The translations under genes and the position numbers were made by a program. This document shows positions 40,401-49,742 of a DNA stretch of 64,000 bases, one piece after another (the stretch's first letter is position 1; each line of letters starts with the position of its first letter). Under the pieces are notes generated by a model that saw nothing but the letters and a program-made list of their open reading frames with translations, did not search any database and was not told where the DNA came from. The DNA is from Phascolarctobacterium_A sp034086985 (GTDB taxonomy: Bacteria; Bacillota; Negativicutes; Acidaminococcales; Acidaminococcaceae): contig JAXDZG010000022.1 in assembly GCA_034086985.1 (NCBI GenBank), positions 186,001 to 250,000 of the forward strand, read 5' to 3'.

Positions 40401-41705
40401 TTATTTGCTAGCAGGCATCTTAACCTTGGCTTCCTCCGCCAGCTTAGCGCCAAATTCAGGGCTAAAATCGAAGGTTGCGAAATAATCAGCAGGGGTTTCA
40501 GCGCGGCGAATCAGCTTAGCGCTGCCATCCTCCTGCAGCAGGATTTCGGCACTGCGCAGCTTACCGTTGTAGTTATAGCCCATGGAATAACCATGTGCTC
40601 CAGCGTCATGGATAAAGAGCATGTCACCAATTTCAATCTTGGGCAGCATTCTGTCCACAGCAAATTTATCGCTGTTCTCGCACAGTCCACCGGTAACATC
40701 ATATTTATAGTCGCAGGACTCGTCCTCCTTACCCATAACAGTGATATGATGATATGCACCATAAATAGCAGGACGCATCAGGTTAGCAGCGCAAGCATCA
40801 CACCCAATATATTCCTTATAAGTGTGCTTTTCGTGGATAGCGGTGGTAACAAGGCCACCGTTGGGAGCCAGCATAAAGCGGCCCAGCTCAGTGAAAATCT
40901 TCACATCGCCCATGCCTGCCGGTACCAAAATTTCTTCGTAAACCTTGCGCACGCCTTCACCGATAACTAACAGGTCATTATCCTGTTGCTCGGGGCGATA
41001 TGCTACACCGATGCCACCTGACAGATTGATGAACTCAATATGAGCGCCGGTCTTTTCCTTCAGCTCCACAGCTACCTTGAAGAGGATGCGAGCCAATTCC
41101 GGATAGTAATCATTGGTCACAGTATTGGAAGCCAGGAAGGCATGCATGCCAAAATGCTTCACGCCCTTAGCCAAAAGACGTTTATAGGCCTCGATGATTT
41201 GCTCATGAGTCATGCCGTATTTAGCGTCGCCCGGGTTATCCATAATATTGTTAGCGATGGCAAAATGTCCACCAGGGTTATAGCGGCAGCTTACGGTCTC
41301 AGGAATATCAGCCACCTTCTCCAAAAAGTCGATGTGAGTAATATCATCCAAGTTAATGGTCACATTCAGCTTGCGCGCCAATTGGAAGTCCTCAGCCGGG
41401 GTAGCGTTAGAGGAGAACATAATCTCGCTTTCCTTAAAGCCCACAGCATCGCTCATCAAAAGCTCGGTATAGGAAGAGCAGTCAGCGCCACAGCCTTCTT
41501 CACGCAGAATTTGCAGCAGATAGGGATTGGGAGTCGCTTTAACAGCAAAATATTCTTTAAAGCCCTTATTCCAAGCAAAAGCCTTGTACAGCAGGCGTGC
41601 AGTACGACGAATGCCAGCCTCATCATAGAGATGGAAGGGAGTGGGATATTGGGCTACGATTTTTTCCAATTGCGCTTTTGTAACAAAGGGTACTTTCTTA
41701 GACAT
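40401..41705 (-). CDS. lysA: Diaminopimelate decarboxylase-type enzyme
   Basis: A 434-residue fold-type III PLP decarboxylase. The PLP Lys is in EYFAVKATPNP (about residue 53), the HxG-type region is FGMHAFLAS, and the second-subunit Cys motif is GGLCENSDKFAVDR. These resemble DAP decarboxylase, which makes lysine from meso-diaminopimelate. AAAGGTGA precedes the ATG. It lies five bases after a TrmB-type regulator, so the two are an operon. The sequence also has insertions relative to typical LysA, so a related amino acid substrate is possible. Confidence 0.8.
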   Translation of the reverse strand: MSKKVPFVTKAQLEKIVAQYPTPFHLYDEAGIRRTARLLYKAFAWNKGFKEYFAVKATPNPYLLQILREEGCGADCSSYTELLMSDAVGFKESEIMFSSNATPAEDFQLARKLNVTINLDDITHIDFLEKVADIPETVSCRYNPGGHFAIANNIMDNPGDAKYGMTHEQIIEAYKRLLAKGVKHFGMHAFLASNTVTNDYYPELARILFKVAVELKEKTGAHIEFINLSGGIGVAYRPEQQDNDLLVIGEGVRKVYEEILVPAGMGDVKIFTELGRFMLAPNGGLVTTAIHEKHTYKEYIGCDACAANLMRPAIYGAYHHITVMGKEDESCDYKYDVTGGLCENSDKFAVDRMLPKIEIGDMLFIHDAGAHGYSMGYNYNGKLRSAEILLQEDGSAKLIRRAETPADYFATFDFSPEFGAKLAEEAKVKMPASK

Positions 41706-41710
41706 TTATA

Positions 41711-42406
41711 TCACCTTTCCGTTAATTTAATTAGGGCAATCTCGTTTTTCAATGCTTCCTTAAACAAGTCAACGAGATTGCGTTTACAGGAATACAAGCA
41801 GCTGGAATCCTCTGCATCCTCCAAATCCCCGGTCAAAACCGTACGGGAGTCTGCAATCAGACGGATTTGCTCATTTTGCTTCGTTGTTCCGTAGCTAATA
41901 GCCCCTGCCAGCTGAAAGGATTTATCACCAATGATAACCACCTTAAGACCTCGCGTAATGGCATCGGTCAGCTCCTGCCGAAGTAGCTCTAGCAAACGCA
42001 GATTACCCGACACATAAATACGCTCCTTAGCCTGAAGCACGGTATTTCGCAGCTTGTTGATGATTTCCTGCTCACCCTTAATGGTAACATAACCCTCTAC
42101 ATCGCTGGTGAAAACCGGCAGCTGTTGTATAATATCTTCTTTAATTTCTTCCAGCCTGCTAATTTTATTACGACAAAATTCCTCCGCTGCCACGGGAGTG
42201 TAGCGAGTAACCTTGCCCTCCTCCAGCACATAGGCAGCACCCTTCTCCACCAGTCCTGCTAAGGCAGTGTAGGTATTGGAGCGGGAGATGCCGGTTTGCT
42301 TTGCTGCTTCATAGCCGGTCAGCTGACCTGACTTCAAAAGCAGCACATAGAGCGTAGCTTCCTGCTTGGTTAAGTTAAAATTGGTTAATCCTTCAATAAG
42401 ATTCAT
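41711..42406 (-). CDS. TrmB-family transcriptional regulator
   Basis: A 231-residue regulator with an N-terminal TrmB winged helix (about residues 1-70: LTKQEATLYVLLLKSG, QTGISRSNTYTAL) and a C-terminal phospholipase D-like sensor region. TrmB proteins are typical of archaea but also occur in Bacillota, where they often sense sugars or metabolites. It is first in an operon with the LysA-like gene, and a dyad sits at its own promoter, so it may autoregulate and control the decarboxylase. GAGGGA precedes the ATG. Confidence 0.87.
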   Translation of the reverse strand: MNLIEGLTNFNLTKQEATLYVLLLKSGQLTGYEAAKQTGISRSNTYTALAGLVEKGAAYVLEEGKVTRYTPVAAEEFCRNKISRLEEIKEDIIQQLPVFTSDVEGYVTIKGEQEIINKLRNTVLQAKERIYVSGNLRLLELLRQELTDAITRGLKVVIIGDKSFQLAGAISYGTTKQNEQIRLIADSRTVLTGDLEDAEDSSCLYSCKRNLVDLFKEALKNEIALIKLTER

Positions 42407-42433
42407 AGTCCCTCATTCAGCTCTTCTCATATT

Positions 42434-42478
42434 GTTCCTGTTTAAGAACACTATACTCCATTTTTGCTAAGTTGTCAA
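42434..42478 (-). promoter_or_regulatory. Promoter and dyad operator of the TrmB-lysA operon
   Basis: Minus strand: TTGACA (42478-42473), 17-base spacer, TATAGT (42455-42450), close to consensus. The dyad GTTC-N8-GAAC (42434-42449) covers the transcription start, a position expected for a repressor. Confidence 0.75.
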
Positions 42479-42498
42479 TGACTAACTATTATTTTTTT

Positions 42499-42540
42499 CA
42501 AAAAATTAAGGCCAACCCTCTTATCGAGTTGGCCTTAATT
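42499..42540 (-). terminator. Terminator of rmuC
   Basis: AATTAAGGCCAAC (42504-42516) pairs with GTTGGCCTTAATT (42528-42540); the minus strand continues TTTTGAAAAAAAT. Confidence 0.85.
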
Positions 42541-42541
42541 T

Positions 42542-43792
42542 TTATCCTTGTTTATGTAGTTCCTTATTATCCGCGAGCTCCAAAAGCTGAGCTGCCCTTC
42601 GCTCGTCCAGCCGTTCTACCTCCCGTAGCTTACGCTGCATCTGGTTGGAACGCGTGGTAATAAGCGCATCTAAATCCTTGCTCGTTAAATCCAAATGGGT
42701 CTGCATTTTTTTGAGGCCCTCACCAAATTTTTCAAACTCCGTCTTAACCGCTCCCAAAACCTGCCAAGCATAATGAGACTGCTTTTGAATAGCCAGTGTT
42801 TTGAATCCCATTTGCAAGCTGTTTAAAATTGCTGCCATAGTGCTGGGCCCTGCCACATTCACTTGATACTCACGCTGCAGTGTTTCCACCATACCACGGC
42901 CCACAACCTCCGCATAAAGCCCCTCTGCTGGCAGGAACATGATGGCGAAATTGGTCGTATAGGGCACGGCCACATATTTCGTGCGAATGTCCTTAGCCTC
43001 ACTTTTGATCACAGCTTCAAGATTTTTATAGGCTGCCTCTACAGCCTTGCGGTCGCCGCTTTCTTGAGCATCCCGCAGCTGAGCATAGGTTTCAGCAGGG
43101 AATTTGGAGTCAATGGGCAAATAAATCGTGCCATCCTCATGGGGTAGCTTCACGGCAAACTCTACTCGCTCACTGCTTTTGGGAATGGTAGCCACATTGG
43201 TATCGTATTGCTCCGGTGCCAAAATTTCGGCTAAAATACCCGCCAATTGGTACTCACCTAAATTACCACGAGTTTTTACGCCGCTCATAATCTTTTTCAG
43301 CCCGCCCACATCATGAGCCAAGCTTTGCATTTCGCCCAAGCCCTTATACACCTGCTCAAGCTGGGAGCTAACAGTCTTGAAGGACTCAGTAATGCGCTTT
43401 TCCAAGGTAGATTGCAGCTTTTCATCCACCGTACCGCGAATTTCCTCCAGCTGCTCCTTAATGATGAAGAGCATATTTTCCTGCTTGGTGCGCATGCTTT
43501 TTTCCATTTGCTCCAGCTGCTGCCGTTGAACCTCCATGGCCATTTTTTGATTTTCCTTGAGAAGCTGGCTTAAGTGGGCAATGGTCTGCACATTACTGTT
43601 ACCAAGTCCTTGAATAGTAATTCCCAAATCCTGCTTTAACAGCAGGAGCTGCTGTTCTAACTCCTTACGCAACGCATCCTGCGAGCTGTGCTGCTCAAGC
43701 CTCTTTATTTTACTCCAGAGTAAAGCTACGAGGAGGGCTAAGACAAGGGAAATAACCAAAATGGCAAGTAAGAAAATCTGCTCCAAGGACAT
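42542..43792 (-). CDS. rmuC: RmuC family DNA recombination protein
   Basis: A 416-residue protein with an N-terminal membrane anchor (residues ~5-27), a long coiled coil (about 30-150) and the RmuC nuclease-like domain (about 160-370), with RGNLGEYQLAGILAEIL and LPIDSKFPAETY as core motifs. RmuC limits inversions at short inverted repeats. The ATG at 43792 has AAGAGG upstream. It is a single-gene unit. Confidence 0.92.
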   Translation of the reverse strand: MSLEQIFLLAILVISLVLALLVALLWSKIKRLEQHSSQDALRKELEQQLLLLKQDLGITIQGLGNSNVQTIAHLSQLLKENQKMAMEVQRQQLEQMEKSMRTKQENMLFIIKEQLEEIRGTVDEKLQSTLEKRITESFKTVSSQLEQVYKGLGEMQSLAHDVGGLKKIMSGVKTRGNLGEYQLAGILAEILAPEQYDTNVATIPKSSERVEFAVKLPHEDGTIYLPIDSKFPAETYAQLRDAQESGDRKAVEAAYKNLEAVIKSEAKDIRTKYVAVPYTTNFAIMFLPAEGLYAEVVGRGMVETLQREYQVNVAGPSTMAAILNSLQMGFKTLAIQKQSHYAWQVLGAVKTEFEKFGEGLKKMQTHLDLTSKDLDALITTRSNQMQRKLREVERLDERRAAQLLELADNKELHKQG

Positions 43793-43859
43793 ATGCTATA
43801 CCTCTTTTCTAAATTCTTAACATATGTTTACTATACTACGTAATTCGCTTTTTGGCAAG

Positions 43860-43894
43860 CAAAAAAGCTGTACCCTAAAAGCTAGGGTACAGCT
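43860..43894 (-). terminator. Terminator of yabE-rnmV-rsmA
   Basis: AGCTGTACCCT (43866-43876) pairs with AGGGTACAGCT (43884-43894), followed on the minus strand by TTTTTT. Confidence 0.88.
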
Positions 43895-43906
43895 CCTCTA
43901 AATCTT

Positions 43907-44761
43907 TTACTTTACAGCCTCGTTAAAGCTATTAGTCAGCTTGGCAAAATCCTCCAAGCTAAGGGTTTCTGCCCGACGCTTGCCGTCCACGCCGGCAAGC
44001 TCCAGCCATTTTGCTACCTGCTCGGACTTGATGCCCATATTCTTCAAAGAGTTGTTGAGCATCTTGCGGCGCAGGGAAAACGCTGCCTTCACCACGCGGA
44101 AGAACAGAGCCTCGTCGCACACCTCCACAGGAGGCTTTTCGCGACGCTTACACACGATAACGGCGGAGTCCACTGCCGGTGCCGGGATAAAGGATGTGGG
44201 CGGTACGATAAAAGCAATCTCTGGTTCCGTGTAGTACTGAATCGCCACAGATAAAGCTCCATAATCCTTACCGCCTGGCTGAGCAGCCATGCGCTCGGCA
44301 ACTTCCTTTTGCACCATGGCTACCAGGCGCTCCATGGGCAAACGCTTCTCCAGCAAAGCAAAGATGATCGGCGTAGTAATATAATAGGGCAGATTAGCGC
44401 ACACTTTAAAGTTAGGCACGCCCACCTCCTCCATAATATTTACCTTAAGGATATCTCCATGTACCACGTGCACATTATCGTAGCCCTCCAAGGTAGTCGC
44501 TAAAACCGGCAACAGTCTTGTGTCCAGCTCGACTGCCACCACTTGCGCCTTGCTTTCAGCAAGGCCCTGGGTCAAGGTGCCAATGCCAGGACCTACCTCC
44601 AAAACTGTATCCGCCTCGCTAAGCTCGGCTGCTGCCACAATTTGGCGCACCACCTGCTCATCGATCAAGAAATTCTGACCCAGCTTTTTATCTGCACGCA
44701 GCTTGAAGCGATTTAAAATATGCTGCGTCACCTGCGGTGACGCGATAACCGGTTTCTCCAC
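43907..44761 (-). CDS. rsmA: 16S rRNA dimethyladenosine methyltransferase
   Basis: A 284-residue KsgA/RsmA enzyme that dimethylates A1518 and A1519 of 16S rRNA. The SAM-binding LEVGPGIGTLT (about residues 54-64) and catalytic NLPYYIT (about 124-130) are present, with the C-terminal helical domain. It starts with GTG at 44761, only three bases after the rnmV stop, with GGAGAG as ribosome site; no ATG fits. Part of the yabE-rnmV-rsmA order typical of Bacillota. Confidence 0.96.
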   Translation of the reverse strand: MEKPVIASPQVTQHILNRFKLRADKKLGQNFLIDEQVVRQIVAAAELSEADTVLEVGPGIGTLTQGLAESKAQVVAVELDTRLLPVLATTLEGYDNVHVVHGDILKVNIMEEVGVPNFKVCANLPYYITTPIIFALLEKRLPMERLVAMVQKEVAERMAAQPGGKDYGALSVAIQYYTEPEIAFIVPPTSFIPAPAVDSAVIVCKRREKPPVEVCDEALFFRVVKAAFSLRRKMLNNSLKNMGIKSEQVAKWLELAGVDGKRRAETLSLEDFAKLTNSFNEAVK

Positions 44762-44764
44762 GTT

Positions 44765-45310
44765 TCACTCTCCTATATTATCCAGCTTGGCTAGCACCGC
44801 TAAAAACTCTTCCCTCGTCACTCCGTAATGATTCAAGCGCTCCAAAAAGCGTTTAGCGTTGCCGTAGCCAATACCAAGCTCCGCGCCCAGCGCGTCCCGC
44901 CTTGCAGCAGCTTGAGGACTGCCGTTTAAATCATAGCGAAACAAATCCATATGCGTAAATTCTACTTGAGGACGATAATCATGATGGCGCACCTTAGCCA
45001 AGGCCGCCAAAATAGCTTCCGGCTGAGCCTGCTCCACACCTACGTCATTATTGGCCGTAGCCTTGATTTTCGGAATGAAGGCTTGTCCTGCCTCAGGAAA
45101 ACGCTCCGTTAAAAAGCGACGAATTCGCTCTCCGGCCCCATCCGGGTCCGTTAAAATGATAATTCCACGCTTTTTGTAGGCCGCCTCTATCTGACGCAAT
45201 GTGTACGGAGCTAGCGTAAAGCCACCTGTTTCAATAGTATCAGCCTCTAAAGCCCTGCGGATGGCAACCGTATCCATTTTGCCTTCCACCACTAAAACTT
45301 CCTTTAACAT
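44765..45310 (-). CDS. rnmV: Ribonuclease M5
   Basis: A 181-residue Toprim-domain RNase that matures 5S rRNA. The Toprim motifs LVVEGKMD (catalytic Glu) and ILTDPDGAGERIR (DxD) are clear, followed by the C-terminal 5S-binding region. The ATG at 45310 is preferred to an adjacent TTG; GAGG lies ten bases upstream. It sits between yabE and rsmA. Confidence 0.95.
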   Translation of the reverse strand: MLKEVLVVEGKMDTVAIRRALEADTIETGGFTLAPYTLRQIEAAYKKRGIIILTDPDGAGERIRRFLTERFPEAGQAFIPKIKATANNDVGVEQAQPEAILAALAKVRHHDYRPQVEFTHMDLFRYDLNGSPQAAARRDALGAELGIGYGNAKRFLERLNHYGVTREEFLAVLAKLDNIGE

Positions 45311-45322
45311 CAATCGCTTACC

Positions 45323-46294
45323 TCATTCAGCAAGAATATACACATCCACATGCCTTCTACCCCATTGGATAGCTTTGTGATAATCGTTATAGAATAAATC
45401 TATGCGGTGATGTTCCATGTCACCACCGGTATCACCGGCCATAGCAAAGCCATAGCCAGGAATATACATTTTTGTATAATAAGGAATCAGACGCGGGTCC
45501 ACCGCCACAATCCCCTCATAAGGAACCAAACCAAGAGAAGTTCGATTACCTGTTGCCACATAGGCCGTAGCCTCAGCCTTAATCTTTTTCGTGTAACGCT
45601 TATAGCCCTCGGGAGTATAAACGCTCATAGCCATGCCCCTACGAATAATCTTGGTCTCCGGCTCAAGAATCACATGACGAGTCAATTCATGTACAGAGTG
45701 ACTACCATCCTTATGCTTTACTTTTTTGGAGACGACGGCCTCCTTACCCTCTTTGCCTGGATGGGCTATGCTTTCTGTACCAAAATTAATGCTGTGGTCC
45801 TCCTCGTATTGCACAGGAATATCAACGCTGGCTTCACTAAACTCCAGCTCTTCATTCTCAGCCAGCACATAAATTTTCATACCGGCCTGCAGTGGCTCCT
45901 GCACCTCAGGATATACTCTTTCCTTGCGATGGGAAATACCAATATCCTTCAAGGCTGCGCCCACTGTCTCCTTCGAGCTTTTATATTCCTTGGCTTCCTC
46001 GCCTCGAATAACTACGAAGGGTATCCCTCGAACCACCTCAATTACACTGCCATCCTGTACCTGCTTATTAGCACCCTTAAGACGCCAACCATCCCCCTTT
46101 TCCAAAATAATCCCTGCCTCTGCAAGAATTTTTCGGGGATTGCTAGTATTGGTGCGCAGCTCCTTGGTCTGCCCATCTACCTCGACAAGGACACGACGAG
46201 TCATATCAAAACCGCTCACAAAAAAAGTCATGACGATGACCAGCATGACCAGCATAAGACAATGTAAATGTAGCTTGTTCCTTCTATTATTCAT
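45323..46294 (-). CDS. YabE-like protein: ubiquitin-like, G5 and 3D domains
   Basis: A 323-residue protein with an N-terminal membrane anchor or signal (residues ~8-30), two DUF348 (ubiquitin-like) repeats (about 35-140), a G5-like domain (about 150-225) and a C-terminal 3D domain (about 240-323). The 3D catalytic Asp residues show in VAVDPRLIPYY, AMAGDTGGD and RIDLFYND. This is the resuscitation-promoting factor-like architecture of YabE, a probable peptidoglycan lytic enzyme. AAGGAGGA precedes the ATG. It begins the yabE-rnmV-rsmA operon. Confidence 0.9.
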   Translation of the reverse strand: MNNRRNKLHLHCLMLVMLVIVMTFFVSGFDMTRRVLVEVDGQTKELRTNTSNPRKILAEAGIILEKGDGWRLKGANKQVQDGSVIEVVRGIPFVVIRGEEAKEYKSSKETVGAALKDIGISHRKERVYPEVQEPLQAGMKIYVLAENEELEFSEASVDIPVQYEEDHSINFGTESIAHPGKEGKEAVVSKKVKHKDGSHSVHELTRHVILEPETKIIRRGMAMSVYTPEGYKRYTKKIKAEATAYVATGNRTSLGLVPYEGIVAVDPRLIPYYTKMYIPGYGFAMAGDTGGDMEHHRIDLFYNDYHKAIQWGRRHVDVYILAE

Positions 46295-46319
46295 AAGTTT
46301 CCTCCTTAAACATGCTATT

Positions 46320-46349
46320 ATTTTAACATAAAAAGGTAGAAAACGTCAA
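46320..46349 (-). promoter_or_regulatory. Promoter of yabE-rnmV-rsmA
   Basis: Minus strand: TTGACG (46349-46344), 18-base spacer, TAAAAT (46325-46320). Confidence 0.7.
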
Positions 46350-46410
46350 ATTTACCTATTTAAAGCGATTTCTATACTTTTTTAAAGGCTATAATATATG
46401 CACAAAGAGT

Positions 46411-46449
46411 AAAGCCCTGCACTAACACAGTGGTGCAGGGTCTTTTTTA
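46411..46449. terminator. Terminator after trmN6
   Basis: CCCTGCAC (46415-46422) pairs with GTGCAGGG (46433-46440). The U tract is better on the plus strand, but the gene it ends is on the minus strand. Confidence 0.7.
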
Positions 46450-47175
46450 TTCTGGCTTTGACTCGTAGAAACGTTTAACTTGCTCCGTATAGCCTCCGTC
46501 CTCAGCATACATAATTAGAGGTGGTAGCACCTCCATACCATAGCTGCCGCCCTTAACCATTTCCATGAGGAAAATCCAAGCAGGCTTATCAATGGCTGAA
46601 TGCACCCATTGCAAACGCTTGGGCTGAAGACCATACTTAAAGGCCAGCTGCATGCTTTCCGCAAAACGCTCTGGTAGCTGAACTAACGCAAAGCGTCCCC
46701 GATAGCGCACCGCAAAGGCCGCAGCCTTGAAGAAATCCTCCAGCGTCGAGGTAACTTCATGACAAGCGGCGGTACCTATACTACGTTGATTGCCGCTGTT
46801 GCGATAGGGCGGGTTAGCGGCTACCAAATCCATACTTTCCGGCTGAAAAAGCTGCTTATAATCGCGAATATCACCATCGATAACAGTGAATTTCTCCAGA
46901 AGGCCATTATCAGCTACACTGCGCCGCAACAGCTCCGTAATGCGAGGGTTGCAGTCAACAGCAGTAATCTGAGCAGCGCCGCGACTTTCCAAAAGCATGC
47001 TAATCGCCCCCGTGCCACAGCCCAGCTCCAGAACCTTTGCCTTATTTACCACATGAGGAAAATTGCCTAAGAAGACCGCGTCCGTAGTAAAGCAAAACTC
47101 CTTGGCATCCTGCCAAATTTTATAGCAGCAGCCCGGCACATAATCACAGCGCAGACTGCTCTTCGCTTCACACAT
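46447..47175 (-). CDS. tRNA1(Val) adenine-N6 methyltransferase-like protein
   Basis: A 242-residue class I methyltransferase of the YabB/TrmN6 type. SAM loop LELGCGTGAIS (about residues 49-59) and catalytic NPPY (about 121-124) are present. The ATG at 47175 overlaps the ricT stop by eight bases, so the two are coupled; upstream in-frame codons lie inside ricT and lack a site. It sits at the place of yabB in the Bacillota tmk-holB-ricT cluster. Confidence 0.88.
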   Translation of the reverse strand: MCEAKSSLRCDYVPGCCYKIWQDAKEFCFTTDAVFLGNFPHVVNKAKVLELGCGTGAISMLLESRGAAQITAVDCNPRITELLRRSVADNGLLEKFTVIDGDIRDYKQLFQPESMDLVAANPPYRNSGNQRSIGTAACHEVTSTLEDFFKAAAFAVRYRGRFALVQLPERFAESMQLAFKYGLQPKRLQWVHSAIDKPAWIFLMEMVKGGSYGMEVLPPLIMYAEDGGYTEQVKRFYESKPE

Positions 47176-48007
47176 TATCGGCCTGGGATGCGTCCACAAT
47201 CTCATCCCATTCTACTTGGATAATATTATCCGGAGCCAGCTTTACGGAAGCGGTATGCTGGCCACGGTTGATACCCACGACCCTGCCTTCACCCAAGGGA
47301 GTAGCAACCAAAGCGCCCATCTTGGGAATCTCCACTCGCTCACGTTTACTGCCATTGCCACAGCCCTTGCAATACATATGATTTTCGTACTTCAAGCAGC
47401 ACATCAGACGACCGCAAATACCGGAAATTTTAGTAGGATTCAAGGACAGATTTTGGTCCTTAGCCATACGAATAGAAACGGGCTCAAAATCGCCTAAAAA
47501 AGTAGCACAGCACAGAGGACGACCACAGCTGCCGATGCCGCCCAGCATTTTGGCCTCATCACGCACGCCAATTTGGCGCAGCTCAATACGAGTACGGAAA
47601 ACCGAAGCCAGATCCTTTACTAATTCGCGAAAGTCAATACGACCATCAGCAGTGAAGTAGAAGATGATCTTGTTTACATCAAAGGTAAACTCTACATCAA
47701 TAAGTCGCATAGGCAGATCATGATTTTTAATCTTGCGCAGACAAATATTAAAAGCTTCCTTTTCACGAATCTTATTTTCCGCCAGCTTTAAATCATCCTC
47801 GGCAGTAGCCTTGCGCATGACAGGCTTCAAGGGAGGCACAATACTGCTTTCGTCCACCTCACGCGGTCCGATTACTACCTCGCCATACTCCACACCGCGA
47901 GCAGTTTCCACAATGGCGTGATCACCCTTGGCAACACCACTTTCCGCCGGGTCAAAATAATATATCTTACAGGCCTTTTTAAATCTAATACCTACAACTG
48001 TCGGCAC
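47168..48007 (-). CDS. ricT: RicT (PSP1/YaaT) family protein
   Basis: A 279-residue PSP1-domain protein. RicT works with RicA and RicF in an Fe-S complex that helps RNase Y mature mRNAs. Cys clusters GSCGRPLCC and GICGRLMCC and a further YCKGCG match those needed for cluster binding. I chose GTG at 48007 because AAGGAG lies eight bases upstream and MPTVVGIRFKKA aligns with family starts; a GTG nine bases earlier overlaps the holB stop. Part of the tmk-holB-ricT cluster. Confidence 0.93.
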   Translation of the reverse strand: MPTVVGIRFKKACKIYYFDPAESGVAKGDHAIVETARGVEYGEVVIGPREVDESSIVPPLKPVMRKATAEDDLKLAENKIREKEAFNICLRKIKNHDLPMRLIDVEFTFDVNKIIFYFTADGRIDFRELVKDLASVFRTRIELRQIGVRDEAKMLGGIGSCGRPLCCATFLGDFEPVSIRMAKDQNLSLNPTKISGICGRLMCCLKYENHMYCKGCGNGSKRERVEIPKMGALVATPLGEGRVVGINRGQHTASVKLAPDNIIQVEWDEIVDASQADNV

Positions 48008-48012
48008 TTTTC

Positions 48013-49023
48013 TCACTCCTTATATACTTGATCTATTTTTAAAGCCATGGCCTCCAGCGCTAGGCGCACGCCAACGCTGTTTTCCAAGGCTGCATAAGCC
48101 TCTTGAATATGCCGCAAGGCAGCTTTTAGAGCACTAAGCTGCCAATTCTTCGCCAGCTCCAGTAGCTCTCCTTGCAAATCACAATTATAAATCTTGTTGT
48201 CTAAACTCAGCTTGCACATGATTAAATCACGCACCAAAAGCTGGAGCATCCTTACCAGTAATATGGCCTCGGGTCGTTCAAAGCCCTTTTGCTGCCATGC
48301 TCTACCTGCCAAATAATTTAGGGGTATCCTTAAGGGCAATGCTTCCAAAAAAGCCACTCCCTGTTGCCGCAGCTCCAAAATATTCTGCTCTGCCAAATTT
48401 AGTGCTGCACCTACGGAGCCTTCACTGATGCGAGCTAACACTGCCGCCTGCGATGGTTCGACTCCCCTAGCCTTCAATAAACTAGCGACTTGCTCCACAG
48501 GCACAGGCTTAAAGCGTAGGCATACTACCCTAGACATTATAGTGGAGAGCAGCTTATTCTCATCCGTAGCCAAAAGCACCATCACCCAGCCCGCAGGAGG
48601 CTCCTCCAACAGCTTTAAGAAACTATTGGCTGCCACCAGAGACATTCTATCCACATCCTCGATAATACAGACCTTAGTATCCGACATAACCGGGGCGAAG
48701 GCAGACTTACTGATTAAATCGCCAATCTGCTCCTTGCTAATATCCTTATAACGACCAGTTTTCTCGTCCTGCTCTCGTTGCACTACCAGAAAATCCGGAT
48801 GGCTTAGATTACCATCCTCAAGATTCATTAAGCGACAAGCCTCACAATGGTCGATGCCTGTGTGGCTAGAGCACAAGAGCGCTTTGGCAAAGGCCAAAGC
48901 AAGCTGTTTTTTGCCAAGGCCCTCAGCGCCCACAAAAAGTAGCGCATGAGGACGTTCCTGCACCTTTAAATAACGCTGTAAGAACTCCTTTTGCTTTGCA
49001 TGTCCTAAAATATTATCCCACAT
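48013..49023 (-). CDS. holB: DNA polymerase III delta' subunit
   Basis: A 336-residue AAA+ clamp-loader subunit. A Walker A-like GAEGLGKKQLA (about residues 32-42), the zinc Cys set (LLCSSHTGIDHCEACRL), a Walker B-like VCIIEDVDRM and the sensor region ATDENKLLSTIMSR are visible. Its ATG begins directly after the tmk stop (TAAATG), so the two are translationally coupled. Confidence 0.94.
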   Translation of the reverse strand: MWDNILGHAKQKEFLQRYLKVQERPHALLFVGAEGLGKKQLALAFAKALLCSSHTGIDHCEACRLMNLEDGNLSHPDFLVVQREQDEKTGRYKDISKEQIGDLISKSAFAPVMSDTKVCIIEDVDRMSLVAANSFLKLLEEPPAGWVMVLLATDENKLLSTIMSRVVCLRFKPVPVEQVASLLKARGVEPSQAAVLARISEGSVGAALNLAEQNILELRQQGVAFLEALPLRIPLNYLAGRAWQQKGFERPEAILLVRMLQLLVRDLIMCKLSLDNKIYNCDLQGELLELAKNWQLSALKAALRHIQEAYAALENSVGVRLALEAMALKIDQVYKE

Positions 49024-49659
49024 TTATTCTGCCTCTTGCAAGAGCTTTGCTAAAGCTTTTTGCACAGACTGCGCCACTGTCTCCACGCTACCCTCAGCAT
49101 TTAGGACCTTCACCCTATCAGGCTCTGCCTCAGCTATGGTTAAAAAGCCGTTGCGCAGCCTACGCTGAAAATCCAATCCCTGCTCTTCATAACGATCAGT
49201 CACTCCTCGCTGCTCCCGCCTTTGAGCCAGCACCTCAGGACGACCATCCAAAACCAAGGTTAAATCAGGCCCCAAGCCAGCTGTAGCAAAACAGCACAGA
49301 CGGAGAAGCTCCTCTAATTCAACCCAAGCCTTGCCAACTGCTAAGCCCTGATAAACCAAGGTAGAGTCGCTAAATCGGTCGCAGAGGACTATTTTCCCTG
49401 CATTTAAGGCTGGCTTAATTACCTTTTCCACATGCTCACTACGCGCTGCTAGATAAAGCAAGGTTTGAGAAGTGGTATTTAAGGGCAAGGCTGGGTCCAG
49501 CACCAGCTCACGCACCTTTTCTGCCAAAACAGTGCCTCCGGGCTCACGAGTGGTCACCACCTCATAGCCACGCTCACGCAACCAAGTCGCAGCCAGCTGT
49601 ATCTGCGTGCTCTTGCCACCGCCATCAGCGCCTTCAAATGTAATAAATTTACCTTTCAT
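49024..49659 (-). CDS. tmk: Thymidylate kinase
   Basis: A 211-residue kinase that makes dTDP from dTMP. The P-loop FEGADGGGKST (about residues 6-16), the DRF motif in LCDRFSDST and the REPGGT loop are present. I chose the ATG at 49659 with GAGGAA upstream rather than the in-frame ATG 21 bases earlier. It is followed without gap by holB. The usual yaaQ and yaaR genes between tmk and holB are absent. Confidence 0.95.
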   Translation of the reverse strand: MKGKFITFEGADGGGKSTQIQLAATWLRERGYEVVTTREPGGTVLAEKVRELVLDPALPLNTTSQTLLYLAARSEHVEKVIKPALNAGKIVLCDRFSDSTLVYQGLAVGKAWVELEELLRLCCFATAGLGPDLTLVLDGRPEVLAQRREQRGVTDRYEEQGLDFQRRLRNGFLTIAEAEPDRVKVLNAEGSVETVAQSVQKALAKLLQEAE

Positions 49660-49680
49660 GATAGGTTCCTCTTTATTCAT

Positions 49681-49710
49681 ATATTATGAAATTCGTAATA
49701 TATTACTCAA
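49681..49710 (-). promoter_or_regulatory. Probable promoter of tmk-holB-ricT-trmN6
   Basis: Minus strand: TTGAGT (49710-49705), 18-base spacer, TAATAT (49686-49681). Confidence 0.5.
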
Positions 49711-49742
49711 TTTCTTATAGACTTACTTCACAAGCGAAAAGC

